Shown here: piece by piece, positions 1-7,970 of the stretch
Layout: the number at the start of each line of letters is the position of its first letter
How positions within the stretch are numbered: position 1 is the stretch's first letter
Assembly (NCBI GenBank): GCA_934277865.1
Contig: CAKQVW010000004.1
Location: 1 to 28,782 of the forward strand
Reading direction: 5' to 3'
DNA: 28,782 nt
DNA from: an uncultured Pseudobdellovibrionaceae bacterium
GTDB taxonomy: Bacteria > Bdellovibrionota > Bdellovibrionia > Bdellovibrionales > JAMPXM01
Program-made: the position numbers and the translations under genes
Notes under the pieces: model-generated
Seen by the model: the letters and a program-made list of their open reading frames with translations, nothing else
Database searches by the model: none
Told to the model about the DNA's origin: nothing

Positions 1-477
1 TCGGTACACTGCCCGCAGTCCGGTGGTGGATACCCGCCGGGTACTCCGACAGGACCGACTTTCGCTAATTATCGCTGCTACGGCTACGTCTTTAATCCCG
101 GTGATCACGACTACTTTGTTGGACCAAAAATCAATGCTGATGAAATCGAACTCGTGGCCGTTCGGGCTGACGGCAGCAAACGCTCCAAAAAGTCCGAGTA
201 CGATGGAGCAAAAGGGCAATCGAAAGAGACCTTCAATCTATGGATTGAAACTCTCTTCCAAAAGCCGCTTCTTAAAATGGGTCGCAACGATGTGACATGG
301 ACACTGAAACGCAGTGGACGCGCTGTGCAGACTGGCTCATTCATCGCGGAGGTCTTCGATCGCGGTGATCTCCGCTGCCCGGCAGCTTCAGAAACATCTT
401 GGGATCCAGCGGATTGCCAAAGCTCCGGGCGCATTTGCAGCGACTACTTTTTCCGCTACGGAAACCAGTGCCGCTAG
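1..477 (+). CDS. C-terminal part of an unrecognised, probably secreted Cys-containing protein (5' end outside window)
   Basis: The frame is open from base 1 to a TAG stop at 475-477, so this is the last 158 residues of a longer protein whose start lies upstream. GTG at 154 is an internal codon, because the frame reads on without a stop to the window edge. The visible part has six cysteines, two near the window start and four towards the C-terminus (within ...RICSDYF... and the terminal ...NQCR). An even cysteine number with many aromatic, Gly and Pro residues fits a disulfide-bonded exported protein, but the signal peptide would be outside the window. I recognise no domain. The gene converges on ctpA with only about 30 bases between the two stops. 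Confidence 0.6.
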   Translation, partial: SVHCPQSGGGYPPGTPTGPTFANYRCYGYVFNPGDHDYFVGPKINADEIELVAVRADGSKRSKKSEYDGAKGQSKETFNLWIETLFQKPLLKMGRNDVTWTLKRSGRAVQTGSFIAEVFDRGDLRCPAASETSWDPADCQSSGRICSDYFFRYGNQCR

Positions 478-500
478 GTCTTTAGAAGTTCCAGCTTAAG

Positions 501-527
501 GCGCGACTTACTTCTTTGGAGTCGCGC
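501..527. terminator. Hairpin between convergent stops, possible bidirectional terminator
   Basis: GCGCGACT (501-508) pairs perfectly with AGTCGCGC (520-527) across an 11-base loop. An outer A/T layer can extend the stem if one G is bulged. The hairpin lies just after the stop of the plus-strand gene and overlaps the last codons and stop of ctpA. There is no long T-run on either side, so termination is a position-based guess. Confidence 0.4.
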
Positions 528-1971
528 TTGGCTCTGGCTTAGCAGGTTCAGACGCCTTGGCCTCTACGGTCCCGGACGAGAGTGATCCCGCTCCGCCAAA
601 GTTTTCCATGACCTTCCATGCCTTCAGGTAATTGTAGGCCTGCCCGACTTGGAAATCCTCTTGCAGCAGCTTTTCTCGAGGCGAAAGATTCGTTTTCTTA
701 GTCGAATCCTGTTTGAACCAAACCATGCTGTCAGAGCTCGAGCTTGTCTTGCTCTCTTCCTTTTTCTTTTTCTCGTTATCGCCTAACAAGTGGCGACCGA
801 GATCCTGCTCCCGACGAACATCGCGACGAATGATGGCCTTTTTAAACTGTTCGGGATCAACATCCTCGACGATCACATCGGGTTTCACCCCTTCCGACTG
901 AATCGAACGACCGCTTGGAGTGTAGTAGCGCGCAACTGTCAGTTTTAAACCTGATCCATCGCCCAGCTTCACCACCGATTGAACACTGCCTTTTCCAAAC
1001 GTCTGCTGTCCCATAATCAGAGCCCGTTTGTTGTCTTGAAGCGCACCGGCCAAAATTTCTGAAGCACTTGCCGAGTACTCGTTAACAAGCACGACGATTG
1101 GGAAGCCATTGTAAGTCCCGCCCTTTTTCGCGTAGATGACTTCCTTTTCCTTTTTATTTCGGCCAATCGTACTGACGATCACTCCCTCTTCCAGAAAAAG
1201 GTCGCTGATCTTAACGGCCTGATCCAACAGTCCACCTGGGTTGCGACGCAAGTCGATCACCAAACCACGCAATTCTTTGTGTTTCTTTGTCAGGTCCTTA
1301 AGTGCCTTTTCGAAATCCGTCGCAGAATTTTCGATGAAGCTTGTGAGACGAATGTATCCAATGCCGTCGTCAAGATCCGTCAGTTTGACGGACTTCAGCT
1401 TTACCGTTCCACGCGAAACCACGAATTCTTTTGGCTTGTCGAATCCTTCGCGGAAAATTCCCATGCGAACCTTCGAGCCTTTTTTACCTCGCATACGCTG
1501 AGCCGCTTCCGCGAGGCTCAGCCCCTTTGTTGACTCGCCGTTGATTTCAACAATTTTGTCGCCCGCTTGGATGCCGGCCTCCCAAGCTGGGGTATCTTCA
1601 ATTGGCGAAATCACGGTCAAGATGTCGTTCTGCAAAGTGATCTCGATACCGAGGCCGCCAAATTCGCCACTCGTCTCGCTTTCAAACTCCTTGTACACCT
1701 CTGGTGGCAGGAAGTTTGTGTGAGGATCAAGCTCTTGAAGCATCCCACGAACTCCACCGTAGATCAGCTTGGTCATGTCGACCTCTTCTACGTAGTACTG
1801 CTGCACGAGATTCAAAACCTTCGTGAAAATCTGCAAGTCCGCGTAGCGCTCTTTAGCATAAGCCAACGTGCCTGCGGTCGTGAATGCTCCGAGGAGAAAT
1901 CCCGATATGCCGATGGATGTCAAGAATGTGAGCGTGACGGCCGATCGCCCGAGTTTGTTTAGTTTTGCCAT
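508..1971 (-). CDS. ctpA: C-terminal processing peptidase, S41 family (CtpA/Prc type)
   Basis: A 487-residue periplasmic serine protease. An N-terminal hydrophobic segment (about residues 12-38) acts as signal or anchor. A PDZ domain (about 100-185, with FGGLGIEI and PAWEAGIQAGDKI) precedes the S41 catalytic domain (about 190-370). The Ser/Lys dyad is visible as S302 in NEYSASASEI and K327 in FGKGSVQ; spacing to D313 matches E. coli Prc. The tail (about 395-487) is Lys/Ser-rich and probably flexible. The family trims C-termini of periplasmic proteins, often factors controlling peptidoglycan hydrolases. It is last in ftsE-ftsX-envC-ctpA, its ATG overlapping the envC end by 13 bases, with a GGGAGAT ribosome site inside envC. 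The symbol follows the family; the substrate is not shown. Confidence 0.95.
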   Translation of the reverse strand: MAKLNKLGRSAVTLTFLTSIGISGFLLGAFTTAGTLAYAKERYADLQIFTKVLNLVQQYYVEEVDMTKLIYGGVRGMLQELDPHTNFLPPEVYKEFESETSGEFGGLGIEITLQNDILTVISPIEDTPAWEAGIQAGDKIVEINGESTKGLSLAEAAQRMRGKKGSKVRMGIFREGFDKPKEFVVSRGTVKLKSVKLTDLDDGIGYIRLTSFIENSATDFEKALKDLTKKHKELRGLVIDLRRNPGGLLDQAVKISDLFLEEGVIVSTIGRNKKEKEVIYAKKGGTYNGFPIVVLVNEYSASASEILAGALQDNKRALIMGQQTFGKGSVQSVVKLGDGSGLKLTVARYYTPSGRSIQSEGVKPDVIVEDVDPEQFKKAIIRRDVRREQDLGRHLLGDNEKKKKEESKTSSSSDSMVWFKQDSTKKTNLSPREKLLQEDFQVGQAYNYLKAWKVMENFGGAGSLSSGTVEAKASEPAKPEPSATPKK

Positions 1972-3146
1972 TTGGAATCTCCCTGTTCAGCTGCAGCCAG
2001 TTGCGAAGTCTGGTTTCGTTTCTTCATTTTTTTATCGGACAGCAGTGGACTCTGTTTGGAGATCCATTGTGCCGGGTTTTCTGGCTCCGAAAAATGTCGG
2101 AACTCAAAGTACAAGCTCCCGCGAACTTCGGCGAAGTTTTCTCCACGTCGAAGTTTTGTCCCGACCGGGTGTTGAACGGGTTCGACTCCAGAGTATATCG
2201 AATAGTAGTGGTCTTCATGGTCTAGGATCACCGTTTGACCATAGCCATCGAGATCCCCAACGAACACCACCGTTCCGTCGTCCGTCGCGAGCACCGCCGT
2301 CGTTCCGCGAATACCACCTTCGGGTACACGAATGCGCCAGCCCTTGTGGGTGATCTTAAAACGAAAGCGTTCATCCACGTGCAAGCCGAAATCGCGCACG
2401 ATGTGGCCGGCAGCTACGGGCGACATCAGCGACCCGCGCTTTTCAAAAATCGAAGGCCTGAGAAGTTGCGCCAGTTCCTGATCGGCCGGCGCAACTGAGC
2501 GACGTAGACGACGAATTTCCGAAATTCGCCGTCTCGTTTCTTGGTCGATCTGGCTTGCAAGCTGGCTTTTTGCTTGATGCTCTTTTGCAAGCAGCGTTTC
2601 CTGCCTTTGCACACGTTTTTCCACCAAGAGCAGTCGCTCGACCTGACGTTTCAGCTTGCTCCTCTGCTTGCCGAGATCTGCCAAATTTGTTCGATATGAT
2701 CGTATGAGTTGAAAGTCCCGATCCGAAATGATCTTCAGATTCCTCAAGGCCGAATCAAATTCAAACGCGCTATGCGAGGAAAAGATCGCTCCAAAGTGTC
2801 TGTCACCCGACACTTTGTAAAGCGCCCGAAGCCGCACCTTCAGACTTGCACGCTGCTTGGCAATCTGTGCTTCAAGTGTCTGAATCGCTGCGGCCAAAGT
2901 CGCAACAGCATCCTGACTCTGCAGAAGATCGTCAGTCAGGCGACCCTTATCCATCGAGATCTTTTTCATCCTCTGGTTAATCGCATACAGCGATCCCAGG
3001 AGCTTGCGCTTCTCGACCTCGGATTCATTGATCACTTCGCGTGTCTCACGAAGTTTGGAGGCCACATCTTCACCGTTTTGAGCCCAAACTGTGGGACCAA
3101 CGGTGGAGACGAGTAAAATGCAAGCCAAGCACGAGATCCGACTCAA
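1959..3146 (-). CDS. envC: EnvC-like murein hydrolase activator (coiled coil plus degenerate LytM domain)
   Basis: A 395-residue exported protein with a signal peptide (about 1-22, ending VWAQ), a long heptad-rich coiled coil (about 25-220) and a C-terminal LytM/M23 fold (about 240-363). Zinc-ligand positions are lost: the first motif reads THKGWR, with R271 where the metal-binding Asp should be; the later YxxYxH-type motif reads YSIYSG; the final HxH is replaced in GSLYFEF. This fits EnvC, which has no hydrolase activity and activates amidases when FtsEX signals through the coiled coil. The start is TTG, overlapping the ftsX stop (TTGA), chosen because AAGGAGAT lies about six bases upstream and no early ATG follows. 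A catalytically active M23 peptidase is unlikely. Confidence 0.88.
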   Translation of the reverse strand: MSRISCLACILLVSTVGPTVWAQNGEDVASKLRETREVINESEVEKRKLLGSLYAINQRMKKISMDKGRLTDDLLQSQDAVATLAAAIQTLEAQIAKQRASLKVRLRALYKVSGDRHFGAIFSSHSAFEFDSALRNLKIISDRDFQLIRSYRTNLADLGKQRSKLKRQVERLLLVEKRVQRQETLLAKEHQAKSQLASQIDQETRRRISEIRRLRRSVAPADQELAQLLRPSIFEKRGSLMSPVAAGHIVRDFGLHVDERFRFKITHKGWRIRVPEGGIRGTTAVLATDDGTVVFVGDLDGYGQTVILDHEDHYYSIYSGVEPVQHPVGTKLRRGENFAEVRGSLYFEFRHFSEPENPAQWISKQSPLLSDKKMKKRNQTSQLAAAEQGDSKWQN

Positions 3147-4087
3147 ACCAGATCTCCTTTAGCAGCGAGCTTTCTCGCCGCTGCCCATCCATCGTTCATC
3201 GATCGAACCGTCAGCCATGCGCCAACAGCCCCGAATCCGGCTGCAAGTGCAACGATCATCGCCATTTGCCAGACGGGATAGAAGTGAAACTCGGTTGCAA
3301 TGCGTGCAAAGGCCAAGCTTTTTTTCATCACTCCAAGTTGCCAAGCAAAGATGGCACCATTGGCAGCGACTGCCAAAGCGGCCGCCACCGCCGCCAGCAG
3401 AGCTCCTTCCGCAATGTAGGGACGACGAACAAAGTTGCGAGTCGCTCCGATGAGCTCGAGGATCTCAATCTCCTCCCGACGTCCTGCAACCAAAGTTCGG
3501 ATTGAATTGCCAACTATCAGCAGGGCTCCGAGCATCAATATTCCGCCAATGGCAATTCCGACCGCTTGAATCACATTGAGAAACGAGGCGTAGTTGCGAA
3601 TCCAACTTTGCCCGTAACTCACATCCTCAACACCATCCATCGACTGAAGCTGCTTTGCCAATCGTTCGATTTGCGCCAAACTTGCATCTGCCGAACTTTC
3701 CGCCTTCAGGCGAACATTGAAACTTGCTGGAAACGGTGTCGTAAACTCCGGATCGTCCATCAAGTCGGGTGCATAACTCGCCATTTGATCACGAAACAAG
3801 TCGGCCGCTTTTTCCTTCGAAATGAGCTCGACTTCTGCAACTGCCGAAATCTTTTCGATTTGTCGCTTCAAGGCCTCTGTCGCCACGCTGGGAAGTCCGT
3901 CTTCCAAGTAGACTGCGACCTGAATCTTCTCACCCCAAACGGTCAGCACACGTCGAAAGTTCATGGACACCGTGAGCATGAAAATCACGATCGCAAAAGT
4001 GGCGGTCAAAACTCCCAACGTAGCAAGCTGGGTGCCTGGGTGATGGCGCCATGACCGACCGATGAGGTCCATCAAACGTGTTGCCAC
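3143..4087 (-). CDS. ftsX: Cell division protein FtsX (ABC-type permease-like)
   Basis: A 314-residue inner-membrane protein with FtsX topology: TM1 about 21-42, a periplasmic domain about 43-168 that in this family binds EnvC-type activators, then TM2 (170-194), TM3 (226-250) and TM4 (272-294). The cytoplasmic loop carries the family signature RREEIEILELIGAT (203-216), which contacts FtsE. GTG at 4087 was chosen because GGAGGGG lies about four bases upstream; it gives a 16-base overlap with ftsE. ATG six codons in (4072) would give a one-base TGATG overlap but has no close ribosome site. With FtsE it converts ATP hydrolysis into septal hydrolase activation through the EnvC-like protein encoded next. 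Confidence 0.94.
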   Translation of the reverse strand: MATRLMDLIGRSWRHHPGTQLATLGVLTATFAIVIFMLTVSMNFRRVLTVWGEKIQVAVYLEDGLPSVATEALKRQIEKISAVAEVELISKEKAADLFRDQMASYAPDLMDDPEFTTPFPASFNVRLKAESSADASLAQIERLAKQLQSMDGVEDVSYGQSWIRNYASFLNVIQAVGIAIGGILMLGALLIVGNSIRTLVAGRREEIEILELIGATRNFVRRPYIAEGALLAAVAAALAVAANGAIFAWQLGVMKKSLAFARIATEFHFYPVWQMAMIVALAAGFGAVGAWLTVRSMNDGWAAARKLAAKGDLV

Positions 4088-4776
4088 TGCCCCTCCGATT
4101 CTGCCTTGGCACCTCGTGTGATCGAGCCACCACGAATGTTCACGACGCGCTTGCCGGACTGTTGGACCAGGCCGTTGTCATGAGTGGCGATGAACAACGT
4201 TGTTCCCTGAGCATTGGCTCTTTCAAAAAGCGCCATAATCTCTTGCGCCATCGCCGCGTCCAGGTTGCCTGTCGGCTCGTCCGCAATCAAAAGTCCCGGT
4301 CGGTGCACAAGCGCACGTGCGATCGCAATTCGTTGCTGTTCGCCACCCGAAAGCAGCTCTGGTAAGTCATCACGTCGATTTGCGAGACCGACCTGATCAA
4401 GACACTCGTGCACTCGGCGCTCGATCGCCGCAGTAGATTCTCCCAAAATCTGCAAAGGGAGCGCCACGTTTTCAAAAATTGTGCGATCGCGCAAAAGCTT
4501 GAAATCCTGAAACACAACTCCGATTCGACGCCGAAATTTAGGCAGATCGCCAGTGCTCAGTCTGCCGATATCATAACCCAAAACACTGGCACTTCCTGAG
4601 CTTGGTCGATCAAATGCCGAGAGCAGACGAAAGAGAGTCGTCTTTCCCGCGCCACTTGGCCCGGTGAGGAAAATGAATTCACCCTTTTCGACTTCCAACG
4701 AGACATCGCGCAGAGCATGACACTCGCGGGAGTTCGCGCCTCGATAGGTCTTGTAGACATGTGAGAATGTGATCAT
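4072..4776 (-). CDS. ftsE: Cell division ATP-binding protein FtsE
   Basis: A 234-residue ABC ATPase of usual FtsE length. Walker A is GPSGAGKTT (39-47), Q-loop Q90, signature LSGGEQQR (142-149), Walker B LLIADEP (162-168) followed by TGNLD, and switch His H199. The N-terminus MITFSHVYKTY matches FtsE starts. It is first of the ftsE-ftsX-envC-ctpA unit and partner of FtsX at the division site. The ribosome site is oddly tight: AGGAG sits only one base before the ATG. No convincing -35/-10 pair was seen in the 80 bases upstream. MacB/LolD-type ATPases look similar, but the adjoining ftsX and envC settle the identity. Confidence 0.94.
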   Translation of the reverse strand: MITFSHVYKTYRGANSRECHALRDVSLEVEKGEFIFLTGPSGAGKTTLFRLLSAFDRPSSGSASVLGYDIGRLSTGDLPKFRRRIGVVFQDFKLLRDRTIFENVALPLQILGESTAAIERRVHECLDQVGLANRRDDLPELLSGGEQQRIAIARALVHRPGLLIADEPTGNLDAAMAQEIMALFERANAQGTTLFIATHDNGLVQQSGKRVVNIRGGSITRGAKAESEGQWQHV

Positions 4777-4857
4777 TCTCCTAGCGTAGCGAATTACGGC
4801 TCAAAGTGGCTCGCGCCGTACGTCTAGATTGCAGGACCAACCGTAGAAACCAGACGT

Positions 4858-5127
4858 TTAGACAATTCCAAGCTGACGAAGCACTCGCTCGTGCTGGTCG
4901 CGCATCGCTTCGCGAAGTGCTTCGGACATTGCCTCGCGATTGCGTAAAAGTACGAATGCGTTGCGGTGGCGCAGGACTTCGGAATAGGGAGTTTTCACCG
5001 AATCGATCACAGCGCCGCTGCGGAAGACGCGTGTCACCAGCCATGGGTTTTCAAACCCCCAGTCCTCGGTCTGGACGTGGTAGGCAACCCCTGCCAGCGA
5101 AATGTCGGAATTAAAACCCTTCTCCAT
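4858..5127 (-). CDS. Small conserved protein (89 aa), family with a YHVQTEDWG motif, function unknown
   Basis: The 89-residue protein contains YHVQTEDWG followed by NPWLVTRVFRSGAVI and a KTPYSEVL segment, then a charged amphipathic C-terminal helix ending RQLGIV. From memory this resembles a short conserved protein found in delta-proteobacteria-like genomes with no assigned function; no search was possible. There is no signal peptide, so it is probably cytoplasmic. The frame stays open upstream to 5526, but that extension is low-complexity, Arg/Gly-rich and antisense to the metalloprotease gene, so I start at ATG 5127, just before the conserved part. The ribosome site there is weak. It diverges from the lipoprotein gene at 5194 with 66 bases between them. 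Confidence 0.75.
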   Translation of the reverse strand: MEKGFNSDISLAGVAYHVQTEDWGFENPWLVTRVFRSGAVIDSVKTPYSEVLRHRNAFVLLRNREAMSEALREAMRDQHERVLRQLGIV

Positions 5128-5193
5128 AGGAATAGCTAAGCGGCCTCGTCCAGTCTGGTCAATCACTAGGAAGATTTTGCCGATGAGAATTCG

Positions 5194-7302
5194 ATGTTCG
5201 AATCGCTCAAAGTCTCCATTTCGGCGCTCTTGGCAGTCTGCTTTCTTGCGAGCTGTTCTCGCGGAGGCGGTGGCTCCACCCAGCTTCCAAGCCAAGCTCC
5301 AGACGACCTCTGCCCCTACCGACCCTCGCGGACGTTTTCTGATCCCGTGCAAGTCTCGGGGCTCGCTCACTACGAGTATCGCGTCAATGGCAACGGCGTA
5401 GCCAGCGACGACGGGATCACGTTTTCTCCTGTCGCATACGCCACTGCTGCCACTCGAACCTATTCGCTCGAACTCGATGGAACCACCTATGCCATCGAAA
5501 GCACCGGAAGTGGTTACACCGGGCAAGCCGACGCCATCACCAAGCTGAAAGCGGCCATCAATGCCGACACCACCTCCGGATTGTATGCGTACGGAGTTGG
5601 CAGCAGCATGACTGTTACAAAACCCAACTCCTTAATTGCACCAGTCGTCGGAGCATTTAGCCGTCTTACTCAAGACGGCACCAACCCCACCGGTCGGCCG
5701 ATTCGTTTCGCCGAAGTCACAGTCCGCGATAGTTCGGGCACGATCGTCCAATGCGCAGAAACCGATCAGTTTGGCGACTTCGCGTTCGAACTACCAAAAG
5801 CGACAGGCAGCCACACCATTGAAATCGGATCACGATCCTTCAACGATCGCAATTCCTCCTACGTATTGAACTCGCCGACGGAGAATCGGCACTACATTTT
5901 AAAAACAAGTGTGAGCACAGATAGCGACACCGCCGGACTCTTTCTTCGCGCACGTGTTCACGGTGGCGAGCTGCTTGGCGGTGCCTTCAACATGCTCGAC
6001 CAGATTCTCAATGCCCAGGACTACCTGCGGTCGACCACAAGCTCTTGTGATCAACCCGGCCACCCCAGCTATTTCCCAGAATGTGTTCCGTTTACGGTCG
6101 CACCGTTAGTCAAAATCTATTGGAAGCCTGGGTTCAGTCCTGCTGCATATGTCGGAGTCAACGGCGCGATCAGCTACTACCTCAACGGACGACGAGAGAT
6201 GTACATTCAAGGCGGCCAAGGCGGAAACGTGCTCTCTAGCGACATGGACCACTTCGACAATTCGGTGATCCTGCACGAGTACGCACACTTTCTTGAAGAC
6301 GTTTACGGCTCGCCCAACTCACCAGGCGGAAGCCACAATGGCGACTCGATCATAGACCCGCGTCTTGCCTGGAGCGAAGGCTGGGCCAACTTTTTCCAAG
6401 CCGCCGTCACGGGCGATCCCCGTTACCGCGACACCTACGGCTCTCCCGACTGTTCGTCGGCCTGTGCCGGCGCCTACTTCGATGAACCGCTGGATCCGGT
6501 TGGTGTTCCACCAAACGATTCGCCAACGTTGGGCGCTCTTGGCGAAGGCAACTTCCGAGAGTTCTCTATTTCTCGGCTGCTTTGGGATGTTATCAAACCC
6601 ACAGGTGGAGTCAGCCAGTTTTCAGAAATTTGGCGCGTCTTTGTTTCTCCCAGTTCCGGGATGAAGGTCGTCAACGACCCTTTCAAAACAGTTGGTCGCT
6701 TCCATCAAATTCAGGCTGATTTAAGAGATCTCAATTCTTGGTCAAGCATTCGAATCGCCGAAGAGCAGATGCCCGGGTTTCAGTTCTATGCGACACCTTT
6801 CTCAAAACGCGCTCCTGGAAACTGTTCAACGTCGCCAGTCTCGATGTCTCCGACACGATTCACGTGGGACGACGGCTCTTTTCAATATTCCGATCAGTAC
6901 AGAAGCAATGACTTCTATCGATTCGACCACACCGGCGGAGTAATTCGACTCGAGCTCTTTTATGAAAAGGACACGAGCAATCCACCCGATCTCGATTTCT
7001 ACCTTTACTCTCAAAATTACTTGTACGGACGCGCACGCGACATCCTCCTCCAATCGGCGATCTTGGGGGACGGCTGCCCAAATAACGGCCTCATAGACCC
7101 CGAAAATCCTTTCCAAGCGCGAAACGGGTGTCCAGCTAGGCCCCCAGGAATTCCCGTCTCGTTTGGGTATGAAACCGCCGCCCTCGACCTCCTACCAGGC
7201 ACCTATATGATTAACGTCAAGGCCGACACAGCAATTCGTGCCGGCGCGACGACGAATTATGTCATACTGATAAATGGGAACGAACTCTGCCCCGTGCTTT
7301 AG
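5194..7302 (+). CDS. Lipoprotein zinc-metalloprotease candidate (gluzincin-like HExxH)
   Basis: The 702-residue protein begins with a lipoprotein signal: hydrophobic residues 8-20 and lipobox LASC, with C21 as the lipidated cysteine, then a Gly-rich linker. Residues about 166-212 look like a carboxypeptidase-regulatory/Cna-B-type beta domain (GRPIRFAEVTVRDSSG...TDQFGDFAFELP). The zinc site is HEYAH (361-365), with E395 in WSEGWANFF as probable third ligand, a gluzincin arrangement. After about residue 560 comes a beta-rich region resembling pre-peptidase C-terminal domains, weakly. The peptidase family and substrate are unknown to me. The ribosome site before ATG 5194 is poor. The following gene starts eight bases after the stop, so the pair is probably co-transcribed. 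Confidence 0.8.
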   Translation: MFESLKVSISALLAVCFLASCSRGGGGSTQLPSQAPDDLCPYRPSRTFSDPVQVSGLAHYEYRVNGNGVASDDGITFSPVAYATAATRTYSLELDGTTYAIESTGSGYTGQADAITKLKAAINADTTSGLYAYGVGSSMTVTKPNSLIAPVVGAFSRLTQDGTNPTGRPIRFAEVTVRDSSGTIVQCAETDQFGDFAFELPKATGSHTIEIGSRSFNDRNSSYVLNSPTENRHYILKTSVSTDSDTAGLFLRARVHGGELLGGAFNMLDQILNAQDYLRSTTSSCDQPGHPSYFPECVPFTVAPLVKIYWKPGFSPAAYVGVNGAISYYLNGRREMYIQGGQGGNVLSSDMDHFDNSVILHEYAHFLEDVYGSPNSPGGSHNGDSIIDPRLAWSEGWANFFQAAVTGDPRYRDTYGSPDCSSACAGAYFDEPLDPVGVPPNDSPTLGALGEGNFREFSISRLLWDVIKPTGGVSQFSEIWRVFVSPSSGMKVVNDPFKTVGRFHQIQADLRDLNSWSSIRIAEEQMPGFQFYATPFSKRAPGNCSTSPVSMSPTRFTWDDGSFQYSDQYRSNDFYRFDHTGGVIRLELFYEKDTSNPPDLDFYLYSQNYLYGRARDILLQSAILGDGCPNNGLIDPENPFQARNGCPARPPGIPVSFGYETAALDLLPGTYMINVKADTAIRAGATTNYVILINGNELCPVL

Positions 7303-7310
7303 AGGAGTGT

Positions 7311-7958
7311 ATGAATCAAGATCCGAATAAACTCTCGCGCCCTCACAAAATTCTCGTGGCAGCCGCGACAACTCTGTTGGTCACAGGCTTGCTGTGGAGC
7401 ATCCGCCATCCTGAGAATTCCCAACTGTCATCCAGCGACTCGCACGGTCACCGAGGGCCCGCTTCTCACAACGCGGATCCACATAAACAGAAGCGAGAAA
7501 TCGACAGCAACACGCCTCCTCAGGGCAAAGCCGCCAATGGCCACGCCGTCACGATCGTTGCGAGAAACAGCCGAGGCGAAACGATCTCACTTCCTGTCGA
7601 TGGCGACTTTTCAAAGTACGATCTCGTGAACTCTCAGTTCACGCTCACCGCAACAATCACGGCAAATCGCCATATGGCGTCTCATGATTTTTCGTGGATT
7701 TTCCCTCAGACCTATCGAGTCGTCTCAGGTTCAAGTGTCGGTGTTGTACCCGAACTTCAGCCGGGACAAATTCACACAATCGAGATTTCGCTCGACCGCG
7801 GAACCGAGCCCGAGCAACCAATTGTTCTTCATGTCTACAAGTTGGTGAACTCCGAGCCGCGCGGCACGATCGTGCAGTTCGACTTTCCAAAAGCTAAGAG
7901 TGCGCAGATGTCGAAGTCATCTGCTGTCGACCTATCCAACGAATCCTTCGTCCAGTAG
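7311..7958 (+). CDS. Membrane-anchored protein of unknown function downstream of the metalloprotease
   Basis: The 215-residue protein has a short basic N-terminus and one hydrophobic segment (about 14-30), then a His/Ser/Lys-rich linker (about 32-75) and a probably beta-rich domain (about 78-195) with segments such as HAVTIVARNSRGETISLPV and IVLHVYKLVNSEP. This is the layout of a single-pass inner-membrane protein with a periplasmic domain. I recognise no family and see no catalytic motif. The start is well supported by GAGGAG about three bases before ATG 7311, eight bases after the metalloprotease stop. Co-transcription suggests a partner, inhibitor or substrate role, but that is inference only. 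It converges on nfu with 12 bases between the stops. Confidence 0.7.
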   Translation: MNQDPNKLSRPHKILVAAATTLLVTGLLWSIRHPENSQLSSSDSHGHRGPASHNADPHKQKREIDSNTPPQGKAANGHAVTIVARNSRGETISLPVDGDFSKYDLVNSQFTLTATITANRHMASHDFSWIFPQTYRVVSGSSVGVVPELQPGQIHTIEISLDRGTEPEQPIVLHVYKLVNSEPRGTIVQFDFPKAKSAQMSKSSAVDLSNESFVQ

Positions 7959-7970
7959 AACTCACACTCG

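Noticed and set aside
1959..3146. Active M23 metallopeptidase
   Set aside because: The metal-binding Asp and later His motifs are replaced, so the LytM domain is read as an EnvC-type activator.
4795..4820. TACGGC/GCCGTA inverted repeat between ftsE and the 89-residue gene
   Set aside because: Six-base arms, 14-base loop and no T-run; too weak to call a terminator or operator.
5128..5526. N-terminal extension of the 89-residue minus-strand protein to 222 residues
   Set aside because: The extra 133 residues are low-complexity, antisense to the 5' part of the metalloprotease gene, and precede the motif-rich part; the conserved region begins at the ATG at 5127.
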